Assembly (NCBI RefSeq): GCF_024171885.1
Contig: NZ_JAMTCP010000001.1
Coordinates: forward strand, 124,001-188,000
Direction of reading: 5' to 3'
Source: Streptoalloteichus tenebrarius
GTDB lineage: Bacteria > Actinomycetota > Actinomycetes > Mycobacteriales > Pseudonocardiaceae
Length of the DNA: 64,000 bases
This document shows positions 59,738 through 64,000 of the stretch, in pieces. The position numbers were made by a program, and so were the translations under genes. How positions within the stretch are numbered: position 1 is the first letter of the stretch; the number at the start of each line of letters is the position of its first letter. The notes below the pieces were generated by a model. That model was not told where the DNA came from. It saw only the letters and a program-made list of their open reading frames with translations, and made no database searches.

Positions 59738-62700
59738 CAGGCTCTCTCCTCTCCCCGGGACCGGTCCACCGCGCCCAGCGCGGCGGCGAGCCGGTCCGCG
59801 ATCACGGTGACGTGCGGTGGGTCGATGACCGAGATGTGGTCCCCCGGCACCGGGACGATCTCCAGGTCGGGGCAGAACTCGTCCCAGCCGAGGGCGGCGT
59901 CGGTCCGGAGGTAGCGGGGGTCGAGGGCGGTGGTGAGCGGGTGCGGCTGGGCGGCGCGGAACAGCAGGACGCGCCCGGTGTGGCGGCCCGGCCGGTACCG
60001 CTCCCCGACCCGGGCGTCCACATAGGACGTTCGTTGGTGTTCGAGGACGGCGTCGGTGACGGCGGGGACGCGCTCCCGCACGCGCCGCAGGACGAGGTCG
60101 AGCCGCTCCTCCTCCGGCAGCGCCGCCAGGTGTTCGACGGGGAGGTCGAGGTCGACCCGGTAGCCGTGCTCGACGTGCTCCACGAACCGGCGCATCCTGG
60201 CGACCGACACCTCGTGGCCCGAGGCGTCCGAAGCGTGGGAGCCGTCGAAACTGTTGGATCCGTTGGATCCGTTGGATCCGTTGGATCCGTGGGAACCGTG
60301 GGAACCGTGGGAGCTGTCGGAGTGGCCGGCCTGGTCCGCCGACGGGAGCGGCAGGATGGTGTCGATCAGGAACACCAGGTCGACCTCGGCGCCGGCCGAG
60401 GTGAGCTGCCGGGCGACCTCGTACGCGAGGCAGCCGCCGAACGACCAGCCGCCCAGCCGGTACGGCCCGTCGGGCTGGCGTTCCCGCAGCAGCTCGACGT
60501 ACCGGGCGGCCTTCGACTCGACGTCGTGGAGATCGTCGAGGCGTTCCATGCCGTAGCACCGCACCGCGGGGTCGAGCCGCCGCACCAGGGGGCGGTAGAC
60601 CTCCGTGGGGCCGCCGGCGGGGTGGAACAGGAACACGGTCGGACCGCCCCCGCCCTCGGCCAGCACGCGCACCGGCTGGTCGTGCCGGTCACGGCGACCG
60701 TCGATCTCCGCCCGCAGGACGTCGGCCATGCCGGCGATGCTGGGGACCGCGAACAGCTCCTCGGCGGTCAGGTCTCGCCCGATCTCCTCCGACGCCAGCT
60801 TTCGCAGGCGGGCGCGCTCGTCTTGGCCGCCGCCCGCCTCGGCGAAGGGCACGTCGACCGCGATCTCCTCGACGCCGAGCACCTCCCGCCACAGCCGGGC
60901 GACCCACCGTTCCGCCGGGTCGCGGGGGAGCGGACCCGGGCGGTGGGACGGCCCCGGTCCGGTCGGCGAGGAGGACAGCCCCAGTTCGGACGCCAGCCAG
61001 TCGGCGAGGTCGTTCAGGCTCGCGCCCCGCATGAGCAGCGGCAACGGGACGGTCCGGCCGCTCTCGCGCTCGATCGTCGCGCGGGCGCGCATGGCCAGCA
61101 GGGAGTCGAACCCCAGCGAGGTCAGGGGCGCCTGCGGGTCGAGCTGGTCGGGGTCGTGGCGCGTCAGGTCGGCGACCACGTCGGTGAGCCGGCGCAGCAG
61201 CAGGTCCCGCGCGCGCCCTGGGGCGAGTCGATGGAGTTCCTCCGGATCGAGCCGGGCGGAACCGACCCCGCGCGTGGACTGGTCGCGGGACACCATGGCG
61301 AAGAACGGGCGCGTCGCCAGGCGGGGGAACAGCTCCAGTGCCTGACTGAAGTCGAGGCGAGCGATCCCGGTCACGCCCCTCCCCGAGGACAGCACCGCGC
61401 CCAGCGCGACCAGACCCTCCTCTGTGGACAGAGGAGCCAGCAGCGGATTGTCCCGGCCGGTCGCGCCGCCGACCTCGCCCCACGCGCCCCACTGGACGCT
61501 CACGGCAGGACGTCCGCGCGCCCGGAGCCAGGTGACGAACGCGTCGAGCCAGGCGTTGGCCGTGACGTAGGCCGCCTGACCGGGAGAACCACACAGGGCC
61601 GCGGCGGAGGAGTACGCGACCCACCAGTCCAGATCGAGCTTCGCCGTGGCCTCGTGGAGCCGGAGCGCGCCTTCCGTCTTCGCGCGCCACGCCGCGGCGA
61701 GGTCCTCCGGACGCAGCGACAGGACGGCGGCGTCGGCGAGGACTCCGGCGGCGTGGAGGACGCCCCGCAGCGGCATGCCCCCGTCGGTGGCTCGCGCCAC
61801 CATGCGCCGCGCGACCTCGGGCTCGGCGACGTCCCCGAGGACGACCTCCACCTCGACACCGCGCGCCCGCAACCGGGCGACCTCGGACTCCGCGTCCGGA
61901 CCGGGAGCCCGCCGGCCGGACAACACCAGCCGGGACGCGCCCCGCTCGGCGAGCCACCGCGCGGCGGCGAGCCCGAGCCCACCGAGCCCGCCGCTGATCA
62001 CGTAGGCGCCGGCGCGGATCGAAGGGGCACCGGTTGGGGCGTCGGCCGGGGTGTCGGCTGGGGCGACGGCCGGGGCGACGGTCGGGGCGTCGACGGTGGC
62101 GCGGGACAGGCGGTGCGCGAGCCGACGACCGGACCGCCACGCGACCTCGTCGTCCTCGGCGTTCGCGGTGAGTTCGTGGACGGCGTCGCGCGCCACCGTC
62201 GCCAGGTCGCCCGCCGGGTCGAGGTCGAGCCAGCTCGCGCGCAGCTCGGGGTGCTCGAAGGCGAGCACCCGGACCAGGCCGCGCAGGGCGGCGGGGGAGG
62301 GTTCGCCGGCCTCGTCGGCGGTGGTGGCCGCCGCACCCAGGGTGAGCAGCCACAGCCTGGGCGCGGCGGAGCCGGGGGTGACGAGCCGGCGCACGACGTC
62401 CACGGCGGCGAGCACCAGTTCCCTGGCCGCCGCGACCGCGTCGGGCGGCGGGGAGGCGGCGGCGACGATCACGACCCCCGCCAGACCGTCCCCGTTCCCT
62501 TCGTGGCCGTCGGGGGACGTGCCCGGCACACGGGTGAGGGGAGCGAGGGTGGGAGCGTGGCCAGCCTCGGTCAGGCCTCGCGCGATCCTCGTGGCCAGGT
62601 CCCGGCTCTTCGTGTCGGAGTCGGTGTCAGTGCTGGTGTCGGTGTCGGAATCGGTGTCGGAATCGGTGCTGGAATCGGTGTCGGAATCGGTGCTGGAATC

Positions 62701-64000
62701 GGTGTCGGAATCGGTGTCGTGGAGGACCAGCCAGGCGCCCTCGCGCACGGAGTGGGGACTCGGCGGCTTGGTCGGCGCCCAGGTCGTCTCGTAGGCGAGG
62801 TGGGGCGGGAACGCGGCGACCTCGTCGTGCCGCACCGGTCGGAGCGTCACCTCGCTGATGTCGACCAGGACCCGCTCGTCGTCGTCCAGTAACTGGACCG
62901 AGCCCGACCGCGTGCCGTCCTCGCCCGGCTCCGCGGACAACCACGCCCGCACCACGTCGCCCCGTCGCGGGTCTCCCAGAACCCGCACCCGCCCGAAGCG
63001 GATGGGCAGCCAGAGCTGACCAGCCAGGTCACCGCCGGCAGCGGCCAGCGCGTGGAGGCAGACGTCGCCGAGGATCGGGTGGAGGACGAACCGGTCCGCG
63101 TCCGAAGGACGAGGGACTCGCGCCTGCGCGAACCCGGCCGTGGCGGTCACCGACGTCAGGCCTCGGAAAGCCGGGCCGTAGACCTGGCCGGCGCGGTCGA
63201 GCACCTCGTAAACGTCCCGTGATTCGCGCTGGCCTGCCGGCGTTGGACGCGGAGACAGATCGTCCACAATGGATGAATGGAGTGGGCCCGCGGTGGCCTC
63301 GGCGTACAACACCCAGTCCTCGCCGGATCGGCCGAACATGGTCAGGGTGACCGCACCGTCAGGGCCGGGCTCCGCGCACACGCACACCTCGGTGTGTTCC
63401 GTCAGGGGAAGCATCCGGTGCAGCACGACGTCCCGGACCTCGGTGCGCGGGCGCTCCGGAGCCAGATCCCGCGCCGTGCTCAGGGCCAGCTCGACGAACC
63501 CGCTTCCGGGAAACACCGGGACACCGTGAACGGCGTGGTCGGCCAGCCACGGGTGCCCGGACAGTCCGACGTCGCCGAAACGCAGCCGACGCTCGTCGCG
63601 CGGAGGGCGCACCAGATCACCCAGGAACGGGTGTCCCGCGCGGCTTCGCGCGACGCGAGGGCGAGGGATCCAATGTGGACGGTGCTCCCAGGTCGGCGGC
63701 GGCAGGTCGATCACGACGCGGCGCGGGTACCGGCGACGCAGGACGTCGACATGGCCCAGCTCGTACAACCGCGCCAACGCGCCGGCGAAACCGTCGAGCC
63801 GGTCGCTCAGGTGACGGCGCATCGTGGGCACCACGTGGACCTCGCCGCCGCCCAGCGCGTGGGCGGTCTGCTCGATCGAGGACGACGCGACGGGGTGCGG
63901 CGAGACCTCCACGAACACCCGGTGGCCGTCCCGCAGGGCGGCGGCCACGGCCTGGCGGAACCGCACCGGCTCCCTGAGGTTCGCCGCCCAGTACTCCTCA
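59737..64000 (-). CDS. Type I PKS, C-terminal part: (AT)-DH-KR-ACP-ACP*-TE (partial)
   Basis: The 5' part lies outside the window. Residues are counted from Met at 63966. First comes the AT end (EYWAANLREPVRF, VSPHPVASSSI), then DH (His144 in LADHAVHGVPVFPGSG, Asp301 in LHPILGD), a KR with GGLGGLG from 659, Ser786 and Tyr800 in GSPGQAAYVTANAW, ACP Ser955 in LGFDSLLAMR, a second carrier-like domain whose Ser is missing (FAEAGGGQD, 1041-1049), and a TE with Ser1175 in GGWSFGG. A Ser/Asp-rich repeat links DH and KR, and a His/Ser/Gly/Asn repeat sits after IDTILPLPS in the TE. Terminal TE means release by hydrolysis or cyclization. There is no ER, so the last cycle leaves an alkene. Product unknown. 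Confidence 0.93.
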   Translation of the reverse strand, partial: EEYWAANLREPVRFRQAVAAALRDGHRVFVEVSPHPVASSSIEQTAHALGGGEVHVVPTMRRHLSDRLDGFAGALARLYELGHVDVLRRRYPRRVVIDLPPPTWEHRPHWIPRPRVARSRAGHPFLGDLVRPPRDERRLRFGDVGLSGHPWLADHAVHGVPVFPGSGFVELALSTARDLAPERPRTEVRDVVLHRMLPLTEHTEVCVCAEPGPDGAVTLTMFGRSGEDWVLYAEATAGPLHSSIVDDLSPRPTPAGQRESRDVYEVLDRAGQVYGPAFRGLTSVTATAGFAQARVPRPSDADRFVLHPILGDVCLHALAAAGGDLAGQLWLPIRFGRVRVLGDPRRGDVVRAWLSAEPGEDGTRSGSVQLLDDDERVLVDISEVTLRPVRHDEVAAFPPHLAYETTWAPTKPPSPHSVREGAWLVLHDTDSDTDSSTDSDTDSSTDSDTDSDTDTSTDTDSDTKSRDLATRIARGLTEAGHAPTLAPLTRVPGTSPDGHEGNGDGLAGVVIVAAASPPPDAVAAARELVLAAVDVVRRLVTPGSAAPRLWLLTLGAAATTADEAGEPSPAALRGLVRVLAFEHPELRASWLDLDPAGDLATVARDAVHELTANAEDDEVAWRSGRRLAHRLSRATVDAPTVAPAVAPADTPADAPTGAPSIRAGAYVISGGLGGLGLAAARWLAERGASRLVLSGRRAPGPDAESEVARLRARGVEVEVVLGDVAEPEVARRMVARATDGGMPLRGVLHAAGVLADAAVLSLRPEDLAAAWRAKTEGALRLHEATAKLDLDWWVAYSSAAALCGSPGQAAYVTANAWLDAFVTWLRARGRPAVSVQWGAWGEVGGATGRDNPLLAPLSTEEGLVALGAVLSSGRGVTGIARLDFSQALELFPRLATRPFFAMVSRDQSTRGVGSARLDPEELHRLAPGRARDLLLRRLTDVVADLTRHDPDQLDPQAPLTSLGFDSLLAMRARATIERESGRTVPLPLLMRGASLNDLADWLASELGLSSSPTGPGPSHRPGPLPRDPAERWVARLWREVLGVEEIAVDVPFAEAGGGQDERARLRKLASEEIGRDLTAEELFAVPSIAGMADVLRAEIDGRRDRHDQPVRVLAEGGGGPTVFLFHPAGGPTEVYRPLVRRLDPAVRCYGMERLDDLHDVESKAARYVELLRERQPDGPYRLGGWSFGGCLAYEVARQLTSAGAEVDLVFLIDTILPLPSADQAGHSDSSHGSHGSHGSNGSNGSNGSNSFDGSHASDASGHEVSVARMRRFVEHVEHGYRVDLDLPVEHLAALPEEERLDLVLRRVRERVPAVTDAVLEHQRTSYVDARVGERYRPGRHTGRVLLFRAAQPHPLTTALDPRYLRTDAALGWDEFCPDLEIVPVPGDHISVIDPPHVTVIADRLAAALGAVDRSRGEERA
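60235..60324 (-). repeat. 9-bp tandem repeat inside the PKS thioesterase
   Basis: About four units TTGGATCCG followed by two TGGGAACCG-type units (near 60253-60310, + strand reading) encode repeated Gly-Ser-Asn then Gly-Ser-His triplets. The insertion is in frame between the strand IDTILPLP and the lid region of the thioesterase. Confidence 0.85.
62608..62715 (-). repeat. Asp-Ser/Thr repeat between DH and KR
   Basis: Short units of GGTGTCGGAATC/GGTGCTGGAATC (read on +) encode a 36-residue run built of DTDSDTDSSTDS. It resembles the Sdr-type acidic linkers but sits inside a PKS between DH and the structural KR. The frame is kept. Confidence 0.88.

Noticed and set aside
57036-64000. A mycolic-acid locus (Ag85-like esterase, AccD, PKS resembling fbp-accD4-pks13)
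   Set aside because: The PKS has DH and KR and the order AT-DH-KR-ACP-TE, unlike Pks13, and no FadD32-like gene is seen.

Overview
The window reads as a very GC-rich actinomycete chromosome: strong third-position G/C bias, GTG and TTG starts, Gly/Ala/Arg-rich proteins, and actinobacterial families such as MbtH, ANTAR-SpoIIE, small-molecule APH and ABC-F. I infer a Pseudonocardiales-type organism (Saccharothrix, Actinosynnema or Lentzea-like), but nothing in the window settles the genus.

Positions 1-33,850 are the right part of a non-ribosomal peptide cluster whose left end lies outside the window. One tightly packed + strand operon runs MbtH, a SyrP-like Fe/2-oxoglutarate oxygenase, a VioC/MppO-like oxygenase, two NRPS giants (A-T-C-A-T-E-C-A-T and C-A-T-E-C-A-T-C-A-T-E, six modules), a stand-alone PBP-type thioesterase, an MFS exporter, and a histidine kinase/response regulator pair. 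A convergent GT-C glycosyltransferase follows, then a divergent mppP-mppQ-mppR cassette, the known three-gene route from L-arginine to L-enduracididine. Together these predict a previously undescribed cyclic hexapeptide of the enduracididine (mannopeptimycin-like) kind. It would have D residues at positions 2, 4 and 6, an Asn-like first residue, a cationic pair at positions 5-6, likely beta-hydroxylations and possibly a lipid-linked sugar. The last NRPS ends in an epimerization domain with no cis thioesterase, and the adjacent PBP-type enzyme is the expected macrocyclase.

Positions 33,850-35,800 are a scar: an 18-bp minisatellite, a complete but decayed IS481-family element with a CCTAGG target duplication, and a truncated IS5-like transposase. 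The cluster boundary probably falls here.

Positions 35,800-58,000 look like ordinary chromosome. They hold an ANTAR-GAF-PAS-SpoIIE phosphatase behind a seven-HAMP hybrid histidine kinase, a small P-loop kinase, an APH(9)-like phosphotransferase, secreted and lipoprotein genes, an amino-acid permease, a PfkB kinase, a VOC protein, an ABC-F protein, a secreted S33-type peptidase, a GNAT acetyltransferase and an Ag85-like esterase. Intergenic space here is rich in 14-20 bp tandem repeats and in a dispersed repeat that carries DnaA-box-like nonamers.

Positions 58,100-64,000 (- strand) are the 3' end of a second gene cluster: a type I PKS (AT-DH-KR-ACP-defective ACP-TE) coupled to an acyl-CoA carboxylase carboxyltransferase. 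It continues past the window edge. An odd palindrome, TCCAC(T/A)GTGGA, recurs across the window far more often than base composition predicts.
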